A stretch of DNA of 64,000 nt from Fodinibius salipaludis (GTDB taxonomy: Bacteria > Bacteroidota > Rhodothermia > Balneolales > Balneolaceae): assembly GCF_002287075.1 (NCBI RefSeq), contig NZ_NSKE01000006.1, forward strand, positions 231,216-295,215. Reading direction: 5' to 3'. The notes under the pieces were generated by a model, which saw nothing but the letters and a program-made list of their open reading frames with translations, did not search any database and was not told the origin of the DNA. Positions 34,707 through 44,174 of the stretch are shown here, piece by piece (positions within the stretch are counted from its first letter, which is position 1; every line of letters starts with the position of its first letter). The translations under genes and the position numbers were made by a program.

Positions 34707-36888
34707 CTCCAAACATCTTTTTTCTAATAATTTGATGTGCACTGCTTCTCTTGAGTACATCGTTATGTTGACCGCCTATTATATGCGCATCAAATTGGCC
34801 TGTACACATCTCTCGAAACCCAAAGAAAATATCATCCCACCATCCCTGGAGTCCCATCGAGCGGCCATAGACTACATTTGATTTTAGATAAAGAATATCT
34901 CCTTCATAAATGGTTTTCTCATGCTTTTTAATGGCAGCTAACTGAGAGATAGCACTATATCGATGCCGGTCCTCAGCAGGAATCTTTATTGAAAGTTTTT
35001 CATATAGAGATATTTTCAATAACTGCAACTTATCCTCAAGTTTTAATACCATTCCACCCAATTTAAAATAGAAAGGCATATATTTTGCCAACAAAGGATA
35101 ACGCCTCATTGAATGATCATCTTTTTTGACATCTTTATTTTGTGGCTTTCTTCCTTTTTGAATATCAGTTCCATTTGGAGCTTCAGCTATTTCCAAATCT
35201 AACTTATCACTCATCTTCTTAAAAGCTACTTTATCTGAGTTCGCAGATTCCGGTTCATCAGCACAATAATATTGAGAATGTAAATTAGGGGCATCCGAAA
35301 CTAATATAGGATCCAAGATCTCAGCCCCTTCTTCTTTTAGCAGTTTTGCTATTTCAATAGCGATAATACCTCCCACACAGTGTCCTCCTAATCTATATGG
35401 ACCGACAGGGAAAGCTTCACGAAGCTCTTTTTTATAGAACTTTGCCATCTCAATAATATCATCCTCCCCTTTAAAACCATCCCATCCCGGCCATTGAAAT
35501 GCGTAAACAGGCTGATCACCGGGCAATCCCTTAGCTAAATCATTAAACATCAGTACATTACCAGCACCGCCGTGAACCATAAACAGGGGCACTTTATCGG
35601 GCTTCCCAAGTTGGATTACCTGCAAAGATCTGAACCTACCAAAATCTATAGCCTCATTACTTCCATCGATTATTTTCGAAAGATCTTTAATAGTTGAAGC
35701 CTGAGTAAGAGTTGAAAGAGGAAGATACTTATCAAACTCCTCTTCAATTTTCATAAACAGTGTAACTGCATTCAGTGAATCTCCCCCCAGATTAAAGAAA
35801 TCAGAAGATCGAGATATGCTTTGAAACCCTAATAAATCACGCCAAATTTTAGCGAGGCGAGACTCAGTATCAGATTGGTAGTCTATTTTTCCTTCGGCAT
35901 CGGATACTTGCTTATCTGGTGTTGGTAACGATTTAAAATCCACTTTGCCACTTGGTGTATAGGGGATATTTTCAATTTTCATAACGAAAGCAGGCATCAT
36001 ATAGTCCGGCAACTGTTCATCCAGATAAGCTTTAAATTTTTCTTCATTAATTTCACCGGCTTTTTGTGGAACATAATATATCACCAGTTGTGGATGGCTT
36101 TCCTGATCATGCACTGCATGGGTAATACACTGGACAATACCCGGATATCGTGCTCCTACTATATTTATTTCACCGGGCTCTACTCGGTATCCTCGAATTT
36201 TTATTTGATGATCGGCCCGACCTAAAAATTCAATATCCCCGTCTTTATTATAGAATCCCAGATCACCGGTCTTATATAAAATTGGATGATCGGATTTATC
36301 TAAGGGATTAGGGATAAATACATTATCTGTTAATTCCTTTCTTCCTATATATCCATGGGCCAGGTTCTGACCGGCAAGATATAGTTCCCCGGTCTCTCCT
36401 TTATTTACCGGTTCTAAACTCTCATCCAGAATATAAATATCAGTATTTTTTATGGGCTTACCTATAGGAGGAAGATCAGACCATGTTGAAGGATCCTGAT
36501 CTAACAAATAAGCTGATACCACATGTGTCTCGGAAGGACCATACTGGTTTTCAAGCACCGAATGGGACAGTTTCGTGAAGAACTGTCGTAAACCAGCATC
36601 AACACGCAGTTGTTCACCGGCTGTAATCACTTCTTTTAATGAGCCGGGTATTCTGTCTGTTGTAATTGCTACTTCAATCAAACTCCGAAGTGCTACAAAC
36701 GGAATAAATAAACGCTCTATTTCAAGATCGCTCAGGATCTTTAGCAAAATTCGAGGATCTCGCCGCTCATTATCATTTATTAAAAATAACGTCTCTCCTG
36801 ATGCAATAGTCGTAGCAATTTCTTGAAATGAAACATCAAAACTTATACTGGAATACTTTAGCCTCTCTCTTAAAATATTCCCGTCCAA
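34699..36888 (-). pseudogene. NRPS-like A-PCP-TE protein, downstream fragment after frameshift
   Basis: This frame continues the broken A domain from YSSISFDVSFQE: A5 ENQYGPSETH, A7 LYKTGDL, A8 GRADHQIKIRGYRVEPGEI and A10 YTPSGKVD. Then comes a carrier domain (DFFNLGGDSLNAV, Ser for phosphopantetheine) and a thioesterase (VPLFMVHGGAGNVLMFNDLA, LGGHCVGGIIAIEIA, late GGQHNDVL). The nucleophile position of the TE is Cys (GHCVG) rather than Ser. The nominal ATG at 36888 is upstream of the break and out of family register, so without frame correction there is no natural start. Probably inactive in this isolate unless decoded by frameshifting. Confidence 0.8.
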
Positions 36889-37486
36889 GCTGCCAATCTA
36901 TTAGATTTGATAAAGCGCGATGTGGCATCTCAATCCCTTTGGGACGTTCGGTAGAGCCAGACGTAAAAATGACATAAGCTACATCCTCTCCACTGATATC
37001 CACCGAGGGAGACAAATCAGAATATTTGCCTAATTCTCTCTCTATTTTCTCCCAGAAAAAAACCTGATCCGAATTTATTTCAAATCGATCGGAGAATTTT
37101 TTATGAGCAATCAGTAGGCTCAATCCGGCATCTTCCCTCATTATTTGGAGCCGGTCAATCAGATAGTGCGGATCCAAAGGTACATATGCAGCCCCTGCTT
37201 TAAGAATACCGATAATGCTTGCTATCATTTCAGGAGATCGATCCAAGCTTATTCCAATACGATCTCCTTTACCTATTCCTTGAGCAATAAGATAGTGCGC
37301 AATAGTATTCGACAGTTTATAAAGCTCTTCGTAGGTTAACCCCTCATTCCCAAAATGTAGAGCAATAGATGTTTTGTGCTCTTCAAATCCCCTATTTAGC
37401 CACTCTGTTATAGTTTTAAAAAATATAGCAGGATTAGCCTTTCCATTACTGCTAACTATTTCCAGATCAAATTTATTTAATGCCAT
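36836..37486 (-). pseudogene. NRPS-like A-PCP-TE protein, N-terminal fragment (frameshifted by 8-bp loss)
   Basis: 216 codons covering the first part of an adenylation domain: LTYEELYKLSNTIAHYLI (A1 region), LKAGAAYVPLDPHY (A2) and YVIFTSGSTERPKG (A3), ending at a TGA after REAKVFQYKF. The A domain resumes in the +1 frame as YSSISFDVSFQE. Loss of one of two tandem TATTCCAG copies at 36848-36855 explains the break exactly: with two copies the frame reads KVFQYSSISFDVSF. The intact protein would be a roughly 920-residue stand-alone A-PCP-TE enzyme without a condensation domain. The substrate amino acid cannot be deduced. Confidence 0.8.
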
Positions 37487-37521
37487 TATGTAGTTTACCC
37501 CGTACTTTTTTAACCCTTTTT

Positions 37522-38829
37522 CTATACCTCCTGCAACACACCAAAATGTTCTTTCTGTTCTTTGCGAAGCTGATCGATCAGTCGTCCTTCCGGCACCTCC
37601 ACATCATCATACGTCAGGGCGGCATCTTTTTTAATATCTCTTTTTAAAACACATCCCTCTGCAACCCCTAACGGTAAAAGGTTTTCTGCATCGGCAATGT
37701 CTGCATTCTCACACACACCATAGGTCATATAATGACCGATCCCATCAATCTCTTCGCCAGCTTTCAAATCTTTCTTGGCTATAGTCACAACCTCTACGAC
37801 TGGAGCCCCCAAAGGTGCAATTGTGGCGTCATCAAACAATACGGCCCGAGCCACAGTATTTGGAACTTCAAAATGACAAAGGTGATAAGGGGTGTAGAAA
37901 CAGTAATACGGTCCTTCTCCAAGTTTATACAAATTCAGGTAATGTTGCTGCTGGGGATGATCGTGAGTGCCGATAACAAATACACCCGGAGCCGGAGTAG
38001 CGCCCACTATATAGTCCACTGCGCCCTCTTCTATATTCAGAAGTTCATCGGGATATTCTTTAATGGCTTCTTCTAACGGAGTTCCCGTTTCTACAGTTGG
38101 ACCGTACATTCCCCGTTTACCCACTTTCATGCCGGTTGCATTAGCCACTATAGCTTGCTCAAATGAAATTTTACTACCATCTGCAAATGAGGTAACCTTG
38201 GAAGGTTTCTGCCCCCATTTTTTGGCAAACCCTTCTTGTGTTGTGGGGTTTCGATACTCATCCTGCAAACCTTTAATGTTTCCACATAATACGGGCTCAA
38301 CACCAATTCCTTTTACAAAACGATACAAGTTCATGATAACGCCGGGTTGATCTCCATCAACATTCGTAATAATCACGTCATTCTGATCTGCATAAACTTT
38401 TAACATGGCCCCTACTGTGCCATCCAATTCAGCATTCATTAACACCACATGCTTTTTATTACGGATTGCAGCTAAAACCACTTCCGCACTGAACTGTACA
38501 GCTCCGGTTACTTCGATAATAATATCAATTTCTTTAGATTCACATAATAATAAGGGGTCAGTTGTTACGGCTGCTTTCTCTTGTTTTATGGCCTCGTCCA
38601 GTGCCCCTTGTGAATTTACTTCGGTAACGGCTTCTATCCCTGACTTTTCATAAGCCGCAGTTGCCTTATCCAGTGTTCGATTTGAAATTGCCACTAATCT
38701 CATCCCTTTCGCAGCAGTTTGAAACTGCAAGGCTATTCCTTTTCCCATAAATCCAGCTCCAACCATGGCCACCTTGATCGGATTATTCTCTTTTTCTCTT
38801 TTTTCTAATGCTTTATCTACGATGATCAT
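37522..38829 (-). CDS. Homoserine-dehydrogenase-like NAD(P) oxidoreductase with SAF domain
   Basis: A 435-residue protein. The N-terminal Rossmann fold has VAMVGAGFMGKGIALQF, and IIIEVTGAVQFSAEVVLAAI and VVLMNAELDGTVG resemble homoserine dehydrogenase and related enzymes. The C-terminal third is SAF-like (VTIAKKDLKAGEEIDGIG, VLKRDIKKDAALTYDDVEVP). Homologues occur in polysaccharide loci with CDP-glucose genes, but the reaction is unknown to me. In the P3 operon between RmlC-like and NRPS-like genes it may help make an unusual sugar or acyl substituent. Confidence 0.8.
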   Translation of the reverse strand: MIIVDKALEKREKENNPIKVAMVGAGFMGKGIALQFQTAAKGMRLVAISNRTLDKATAAYEKSGIEAVTEVNSQGALDEAIKQEKAAVTTDPLLLCESKEIDIIIEVTGAVQFSAEVVLAAIRNKKHVVLMNAELDGTVGAMLKVYADQNDVIITNVDGDQPGVIMNLYRFVKGIGVEPVLCGNIKGLQDEYRNPTTQEGFAKKWGQKPSKVTSFADGSKISFEQAIVANATGMKVGKRGMYGPTVETGTPLEEAIKEYPDELLNIEEGAVDYIVGATPAPGVFVIGTHDHPQQQHYLNLYKLGEGPYYCFYTPYHLCHFEVPNTVARAVLFDDATIAPLGAPVVEVVTIAKKDLKAGEEIDGIGHYMTYGVCENADIADAENLLPLGVAEGCVLKRDIKKDAALTYDDVEVPEGRLIDQLRKEQKEHFGVLQEV

Positions 38830-38853
38830 GATATATACTCCCCTAAATACAGT

Positions 38854-39396
38854 TTATGTTCTCATTATTTTTTTGAAATCCGACCAGCTCTTATCCTTTT
38901 CTGACATAATTTTAGGATCAGCCGGCCAGTCAATATTGAAAGATTGGTCATCCCATCGAATCCCCTTTTCAGCCCCCGGCGTATAAAATTCCGAAACCTG
39001 ATATGTTACCTCTGTTTCATCTTCAAGTGTGATAAACCCATGAGCAAATCCCTCAGGAATATACAGCATGCGATAGTTCTGCTCGGTAAGCTCAACGCCA
39101 ATCCACTGCATGTAGGTTGATGAATCGGGCCTCACATCAATAATAGCATCCCAGATCGCTCCCCTTGTACATCGTACCAGCTTTGCTTCTCCATAGGGCT
39201 CTTCCTGATAATGCATTCCCCGGAGTGTATGCTTATAACGATTATACGAGACGTTGGCCTGGGCAACAGAGAATTCGATTCCCTGCTCCTTAAATTCATT
39301 TACGCAAAACGCTCGTGCAAAAAATCCCCGTTCATCTCCCAGCTTTTTAAGGTCGATAACGAAAGCATCGTTTAATTCCGTTTCATTAAAAATCAT
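38854..39396 (-). CDS. RmlC-family dTDP-4-dehydrorhamnose 3,5-epimerase homologue
   Basis: A 180-residue cupin. KKLGDERGFFARAF, HTLRGMHYQEEPYGEAKLVR (catalytic His) and IPEGFAHGFITLEDETEV are RmlC hallmarks. Placed beside a glucose-1-phosphate cytidylyltransferase, it may act on a CDP-linked 4-keto-6-deoxy sugar rather than a dTDP sugar. No RmlD reductase is present, so dTDP-rhamnose production is not supported by this window alone. Confidence 0.88.
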   Translation of the reverse strand: MIFNETELNDAFVIDLKKLGDERGFFARAFCVNEFKEQGIEFSVAQANVSYNRYKHTLRGMHYQEEPYGEAKLVRCTRGAIWDAIIDVRPDSSTYMQWIGVELTEQNYRMLYIPEGFAHGFITLEDETEVTYQVSEFYTPGAEKGIRWDDQSFNIDWPADPKIMSEKDKSWSDFKKIMRT

Positions 39397-39456
39397 AGTG
39401 TTACCCCGTATCGATAAATGTTAATTATCAAGTAATCTTGTGAATATTCCAGAAAA

Positions 39457-40668
39457 TTACGCGGTCAATACTTTGCTCGATTTATGATCCATTACATATT
39501 CAGCTATGGAATCACCAATTTCGAGTGAAGCTGTGGCTGCCGGAGAGGGAGCATTACAAACATGAATACTTCTCCCGTGGTACTTTATTAAAAAGTCATC
39601 AACCAGGGTTCCATCCGGGTTCAGCGCCTGGGCACGTACACCGGCAGGAGATGGAACTAAATCTTCAGCCCGAACCTCCGGAATCAATTTCTGGAGACTT
39701 TTAACAAATTCAGCTTTAGAAAATGATCGGTAAAGCTCTCTGAACCCCTCTTGCCAGTGTTGTCCGGCAAGTTTCCAAAGCCCAGGATAGCTCAATGATT
39801 TCCAAGCCTCCGATGCATCAAATGAAAACTTCGAATATCCCTCTCTCTTGAGGCTAAGTACTGCATTAGGACCAGCGTGAATACTGCCATCGATCATTCG
39901 AGTAAAATGGACCCCCAAAAAAGGAAACGAGGGATTGGGAACCGGATATATCAGATTTTTTACCAAATGGCGCCGCTCCTCGGTAAGTTCGTAGTATTCT
40001 CCTCTGAATGGAATGATACGATGCTGGATATCAACACCCGCTTTTGATGCAAGGGTATCACTGTACAGACCCGCACAGTTTATTACATAATCGCATTCAA
40101 AAGATGCACCTTTTGTTTCAACATAGCATTGATTGTCAACTGTTTTAATTGACGTAACATGCTGGTTTAAAGAAATTTCTACACCCCGTTGTTTTAATTC
40201 TTCAACCAGTGCCTCGGCAACTTTTTTATAGTTTACAATTCCAGCTTCTGGCACATGCAGGGCCGCAATTCCATTCACATGGGGTTCCAGCTCATTAAGC
40301 TCACTCTTTGATATTTTCTGAACCTTTAGTCCATTCTTTGTTCCTCTTTTGGCCAAGATATCCAGATATGGCAACTCCTCTTTACTGGTAGCAACAATGA
40401 CTTTACCGCATTGATCATATTCTATGCCAAATTCTCGGCAAAAGCTCATCATTCTGTTACTGCCACGCGTACAGAGCTCAGCCTTTTTACTTCCCGGTTC
40501 ATAATATACTCCGGAATGAATTACCCCGCTGTTTCTGCCGGTCTGATGTGATGCCACCTCTTTTTCTTTTTCAAGAATAAGAATAGATGACTCAGGATTT
40601 GCCTTTTTAATGGCGTATGCTGTCGCCAGCCCAACGATCCCTCCGCCAACAATTATAAAATTATTCAT
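39457..40668 (-). CDS. lhgO: L-2-hydroxyglutarate oxidase (LhgO)-family FAD enzyme
   Basis: A 403-residue FAD-dependent oxidase of the DAO superfamily. The start at 40668 gives MNNFIIVGGGIVGLATAYAI, the dinucleotide-binding motif at the very N-terminus, and begins 13 bp after the rfbF stop; the longer frame from 40734 overlaps rfbF by 53 bp and is rejected. GRNSGVIHSGVYYEPGSKKA is the family signature. The usual substrate is L-2-hydroxyglutarate, but in a sugar locus it may act on a sugar or hydroxy-acid intermediate. Confidence 0.85.
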   Translation of the reverse strand: MNNFIIVGGGIVGLATAYAIKKANPESSILILEKEKEVASHQTGRNSGVIHSGVYYEPGSKKAELCTRGSNRMMSFCREFGIEYDQCGKVIVATSKEELPYLDILAKRGTKNGLKVQKISKSELNELEPHVNGIAALHVPEAGIVNYKKVAEALVEELKQRGVEISLNQHVTSIKTVDNQCYVETKGASFECDYVINCAGLYSDTLASKAGVDIQHRIIPFRGEYYELTEERRHLVKNLIYPVPNPSFPFLGVHFTRMIDGSIHAGPNAVLSLKREGYSKFSFDASEAWKSLSYPGLWKLAGQHWQEGFRELYRSFSKAEFVKSLQKLIPEVRAEDLVPSPAGVRAQALNPDGTLVDDFLIKYHGRSIHVCNAPSPAATASLEIGDSIAEYVMDHKSSKVLTA

Positions 40669-40681
40669 GTGGCAATTTTTA

Positions 40682-41482
40682 TTAGACTTCGACATGTGTT
40701 GATTCGTTTTCCCAAACGCGCCATGGACACTCATCAGCTTTCCATAAATCCTCTAAGTGATTTTTATCCCGTAAAGTATCCATGGGATGCCAGAATGAAT
40801 TATGGCGAAAGGCACAGAGCTCTCCGATGTTTGCCAATTGTTCCATCGGCTCCCGTTCCCAAACCGTTTCATCCCCTTCTATATAATCAATAACCTCTGG
40901 TTCCAATACAAAGAACCCGCCATTAATCCAGGCATTGTCCTCCCGGGGTTTCTCTTTAAAGGAATCAATTTTACTCTCTTCATGTCCCAGTTTGAACGTA
41001 CCAAAACGTCCCTCCGGCTGTACTGCCGTAAGTGTTGCAAGAGTATCCTGGGCTCGGTGAAAATCAATCAGATTAGATATATTGATGTTGCTAACGCCAT
41101 CCCCGTATGTTAGACAAAAAGTTTCGTGGTCTACATAATCTTTGACTCTTTTTAATCGGCCCCCGGTCATCGTTCCATCTCCGGTATCAATCAGTGTAAC
41201 ATTCCAGGGTTCAACCCCATTTTGTAACACCCTCATCTCATTATTTCTCAGATCGAATGAAACATCTGATCGATGAAGAAAATAATTTGAAAAATATCCT
41301 TTGATCACATAGCCCTTGTATCCACAGCAGACGATAAAGTCATTAATACCGTAGTGCGAATAGATTTTCATAATATGCCATAAAATAGGTTTCCCTCCTA
41401 TTTCTACCATGGGTTTTGGACGAACACTTGTTTCCTCACTTAGCCTTGTTCCATACCCACCTGCTAATATCACAGCTTTCAT
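40682..41482 (-). CDS. rfbF: Glucose-1-phosphate cytidylyltransferase
   Basis: A 266-residue enzyme making CDP-glucose. [20 protein letters not shown] followed by [16 protein letters not shown] and [16 protein letters not shown] are diagnostic of RfbF/DdhA. It normally precedes CDP-glucose 4,6-dehydratase (rfbG), which is not in the window. First gene of the P3 unit (rfbF, lhgO, rmlC-like, homoserine-DH-like, NRPS-like, nucleotidyltransferase), with its start about 67 nt below a sigma-54 promoter. Confidence 0.95.
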   Translation of the reverse strand: MKAVILAGGYGTRLSEETSVRPKPMVEIGGKPILWHIMKIYSHYGINDFIVCCGYKGYVIKGYFSNYFLHRSDVSFDLRNNEMRVLQNGVEPWNVTLIDTGDGTMTGGRLKRVKDYVDHETFCLTYGDGVSNINISNLIDFHRAQDTLATLTAVQPEGRFGTFKLGHEESKIDSFKEKPREDNAWINGGFFVLEPEVIDYIEGDETVWEREPMEQLANIGELCAFRHNSFWHPMDTLRDKNHLEDLWKADECPWRVWENESTHVEV

Positions 41483-41558
41483 ATTCTGCTCCCTTTTTAG
41501 TTTATATTATTTTTTTGATACCCAGTGCCATTAAGCTATCTCTACTACTCTTTACTCT

Positions 41559-41574
41559 TTCAAATAATGTGCCA
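41559..41574 (-). promoter_or_regulatory. Sigma-54 promoter P3 (CDP-sugar/NRPS unit)
   Basis: TGGCACATTATTTGAA on the minus strand: -24 TGGCAC, -12 TTGA, canonical spacing. Just downstream, near the expected start, GAGTAAAGAGTA repeats the half-site of the palindromes. Confidence 0.72.
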
Positions 41575-41679
41575 GAGCCCACATATCAATCTATTTTTCG
41601 CTACAAATTTAGATACCCCTCTCTGAACTTATAAAAATATATTAGGTGCTTATTTAGGCCTTTTTTATAAATTGTGAAA

Positions 41680-41694
41680 GAGTAAATATTACTC
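41680..41694. promoter_or_regulatory. Enhancer-type palindrome U3
   Basis: GAGTAAATATTACTC, identical in all 15 bases to U1, 105 bp upstream of the -24 of P3 and 41 bp beyond the stop of the ABC transporter gene. Confidence 0.77.
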
Positions 41695-41735
41695 CCCCAC
41701 ACTAAATCTTACCCAATACTAATAGTCATCAGATT

Positions 41736-43532
41736 TTAGGCTTCAAGTGCCATCTCCCGAAATCTAATATTTGTATCTACCAGATCTTCATAGGTTCCCT
41801 CTTGTATGATTTTGCCTTCTTCCATGAAGTATAGCTTATCACAATTTTTAACGGTGGTAAGACGGTGAGCAATCATAATTAACGTTCGCTCCCCTTTCAA
41901 TGACTCTATTGCCTCCGTTATCAATTTTTCCGTAATATTATCCAGTGCAGATGTGGCCTCATCCATTACCAATACATCGGGTTCATGGTATAAAGCACGG
42001 GCAATCCCCACCCGCTGGCGTTGTCCGCCGGATAACCGAGTGCCGTGTTCTCCAATTTCGGCATCCAACCCTTCGGGTAGCCCTTGCACCATGGTATCAA
42101 GCTGGGCAAGCTCAACCGCATTTTGAATTTTTTCTTCATCAATGTCATCTTTTGGTAATCCGAAAGCGATATTTGCACGTAGTGTCTCATCAGCCAAATA
42201 AATAGATTGCGGTATATAGCCGATATTTTTTTGCCATGCCGAGAGGTTGTTACTGATATCAGTACCATCAACAAGTATTTGTCCCTGCTTAGGATCAAGT
42301 AACCCCAAAATAAGGTCCACCATAGTCGTTTTGCCAGCCCCCGATGCTCCCACAAAAGCTATTGCCTGTCCCTTGGGAATTGTAATTGAAATATCGCTTA
42401 ATGCCTCTATTTCACTGCCGGGATAAGAATAGCTCACATCATTTATCACAATTTCCTTTCTGAGCTGAAGCTTATGAGTACTGTCCCGATCCTTTACAAA
42501 CTGAGTATTATGCTCAGAAAGCTCTTTGAGATCATTATAAATGGGGTCAAGTGACACAATATTATATCGCAACTGGGTGTACATCGTTACCAACTGTTGT
42601 ACCGATGGCATAAGACGAACCGTGGCCATAGCAAAGAGTGTAAGTATGGGAATAATAGCCTCGATAGGCCGACCTTGCCATACCATTAAAACAGCAATAA
42701 GCAGCATTCCCAGTACGGCTGTTGTTTCTACCACCGGTCGGGGAATCTGCTGGATAAATCTCAGGTGGGCCATCAGACGGGTGCTTCGGTAAGCCTCGAA
42801 ACGGAACTTTTCGATAAATTCATTTTCCCGATTTAGTACCCGCGCATCCTTTATTCCACCTAAACCCTGATTTACGGCTTTAATCATTTCCATTCGCCGG
42901 AGTTGCTCCTCTTCACCATACTCTTTCATTTTCTTTTTGTTGAGTGCAATAAAAGTACCTGCTCCAAATCCTGAAAGGGAAATTACGAGAAGGGTAATAA
43001 GCGGCTCCATGGTAAAAAGAAATATCAATATAGCCAGGGCAACAACACCCTCCCGGCCCATCTTTAAAATAGTGGTGATTACATTATTAGTTAATACATT
43101 GATCTCTTGACTGATATTCCGCAACAGTTCAGCAGTATTTCGGCGGAGATGAAATATATATGGCGCCTGCATATATGATCGCATCAACCTAAAGCAAATA
43201 GTATAGCGACGGTTAAAGATAAAGCGCGCTTCAAAGTAATTAAAAGTGATTATATAAGCTCCTTTAATAATAAAAATACCAACTAATGCTGATGATCCCC
43301 ATATTAAAAGACCTTTAGAATCTGTAATATCGAGCATAGCCAACAGAGGTTGCAGCCATTCTACATCTAATACCCGATCGGGGTCGGCAACAATAGCTAC
43401 GAAAGCGGGAATCATCCCGATTCCGGCTACCTCCAGTACTGCTGCTACAAGCATTAGTATAAAAAGTACAGAAAGTTTTATTGGGTCTCCTGCGGGCAGA
43501 ACATAAAATATTTTTTTGAGCGTTTTATACAC
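41736..43532 (-). CDS. ABC transporter, fused permease and ATPase (PglK/MsbA-type flippase)
   Basis: A 598-residue half-transporter: about six hydrophobic helices in residues 1-310, then an ATPase with Walker A GASGAGKTT, signature LSGGQRQRVGIARAL and Walker B VLVMDEATSALD. Related proteins flip lipid-linked oligosaccharides (PglK) or lipid A (MsbA). Since no Wzx flippase is in the window and PglF/E/D/C-type genes are, a role as lipid-linked sugar flippase is the best guess. Last gene of the P4 unit. Confidence 0.88.
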   Translation of the reverse strand: MYKTLKKIFYVLPAGDPIKLSVLFILMLVAAVLEVAGIGMIPAFVAIVADPDRVLDVEWLQPLLAMLDITDSKGLLIWGSSALVGIFIIKGAYIITFNYFEARFIFNRRYTICFRLMRSYMQAPYIFHLRRNTAELLRNISQEINVLTNNVITTILKMGREGVVALAILIFLFTMEPLITLLVISLSGFGAGTFIALNKKKMKEYGEEEQLRRMEMIKAVNQGLGGIKDARVLNRENEFIEKFRFEAYRSTRLMAHLRFIQQIPRPVVETTAVLGMLLIAVLMVWQGRPIEAIIPILTLFAMATVRLMPSVQQLVTMYTQLRYNIVSLDPIYNDLKELSEHNTQFVKDRDSTHKLQLRKEIVINDVSYSYPGSEIEALSDISITIPKGQAIAFVGASGAGKTTMVDLILGLLDPKQGQILVDGTDISNNLSAWQKNIGYIPQSIYLADETLRANIAFGLPKDDIDEEKIQNAVELAQLDTMVQGLPEGLDAEIGEHGTRLSGGQRQRVGIARALYHEPDVLVMDEATSALDNITEKLITEAIESLKGERTLIMIAHRLTTVKNCDKLYFMEEGKIIQEGTYEDLVDTNIRFREMALEA

Positions 43533-43574
43533 CTTTTGTCACCATAAAATGAGTTTAAATTATTGTATTTGTCA

Positions 43575-44102
43575 TTAGTTTCCCCTGAGGTTTTCAAAAA
43601 GTAGAAATGAGGTAGCAATAACACTCACCACCGGGGCTACAACACCTACATAATCTGTAAACGAAGGTTTGCGCCTTACCTGCACGCTAACCAAGTCGTT
43701 ATTCTGGAGATCAAACTCAAACATTTCAACGGGTTCCGGATCGTGATATCGATATCTGAAAAAAGCGACGTCAACTAATTTTCGATCTTCGTTATAGCGA
43801 GATACTTTAATTTCGATCTGCGTTTTTGACCAATCGATATTTGAATCCCTCCCGCGCAGCTGCGTATATCCGAAACTATACGATATCAGCTCTGGAAGAG
43901 TAGTTTCCTCAGGTATAATATATCGACCCGAACTCCCCACATCCCCCCAAACATTAACAGAGTCGGCCAGTTGCCCAATTTCCGCTACACGAATATACCG
44001 GTCCCCCATCCCTTCTTCGAGCTGTAGCTGCGCTTGTACAATAAGTGGAGAACAAACTCCTATAATCGTAAGAAGTGTTATATAGATAAGATTTCGTTTC
44101 AT
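43575..44102 (-). CDS. Small exported SLBB-domain protein
   Basis: A 175-residue protein with a signal peptide (NLIYITLLTIIGVCSPLIVQ then AQ). VNVWGDVGSSGRYIIPEETT followed by LPELISYSFGY is an SLBB beta-grasp domain, as in Wza-type outer-membrane export proteins, but the N-terminal poly-export domain is missing. The C-terminus has one hydrophobic segment (YVGVVAPVVSVIATSFLLF). It sits between the Wzc-type kinase and the flippase, and may be a reduced Wza partner of the export machine. Confidence 0.78.
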   Translation of the reverse strand: MKRNLIYITLLTIIGVCSPLIVQAQLQLEEGMGDRYIRVAEIGQLADSVNVWGDVGSSGRYIIPEETTLPELISYSFGYTQLRGRDSNIDWSKTQIEIKVSRYNEDRKLVDVAFFRYRYHDPEPVEMFEFDLQNNDLVSVQVRRKPSFTDYVGVVAPVVSVIATSFLLFENLRGN

Positions 44103-44174
44103 AATAGGTTGATAAAGGTGAACAAATAATGGTAATAGTCTTAGTTGATATACTTTTAAATGGCTTTCTTTCGG

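Noticed and set aside
36840..36890. NRPS-like gene as two separate functional genes
   Set aside because: The break falls within a conserved A-domain core and is explained by loss of one octamer copy; the downstream frame has no natural start.
40669..40734. N-terminal extension of the LhgO gene
   Set aside because: It would overlap rfbF by 53 bp and places 22 unconserved residues before the FAD-binding motif.
41513..41528. TGGCACTGGGTATCA on the minus strand upstream of rfbF
   Set aside because: The -12 does not match, and P3 a few bases away fits well with its palindrome.
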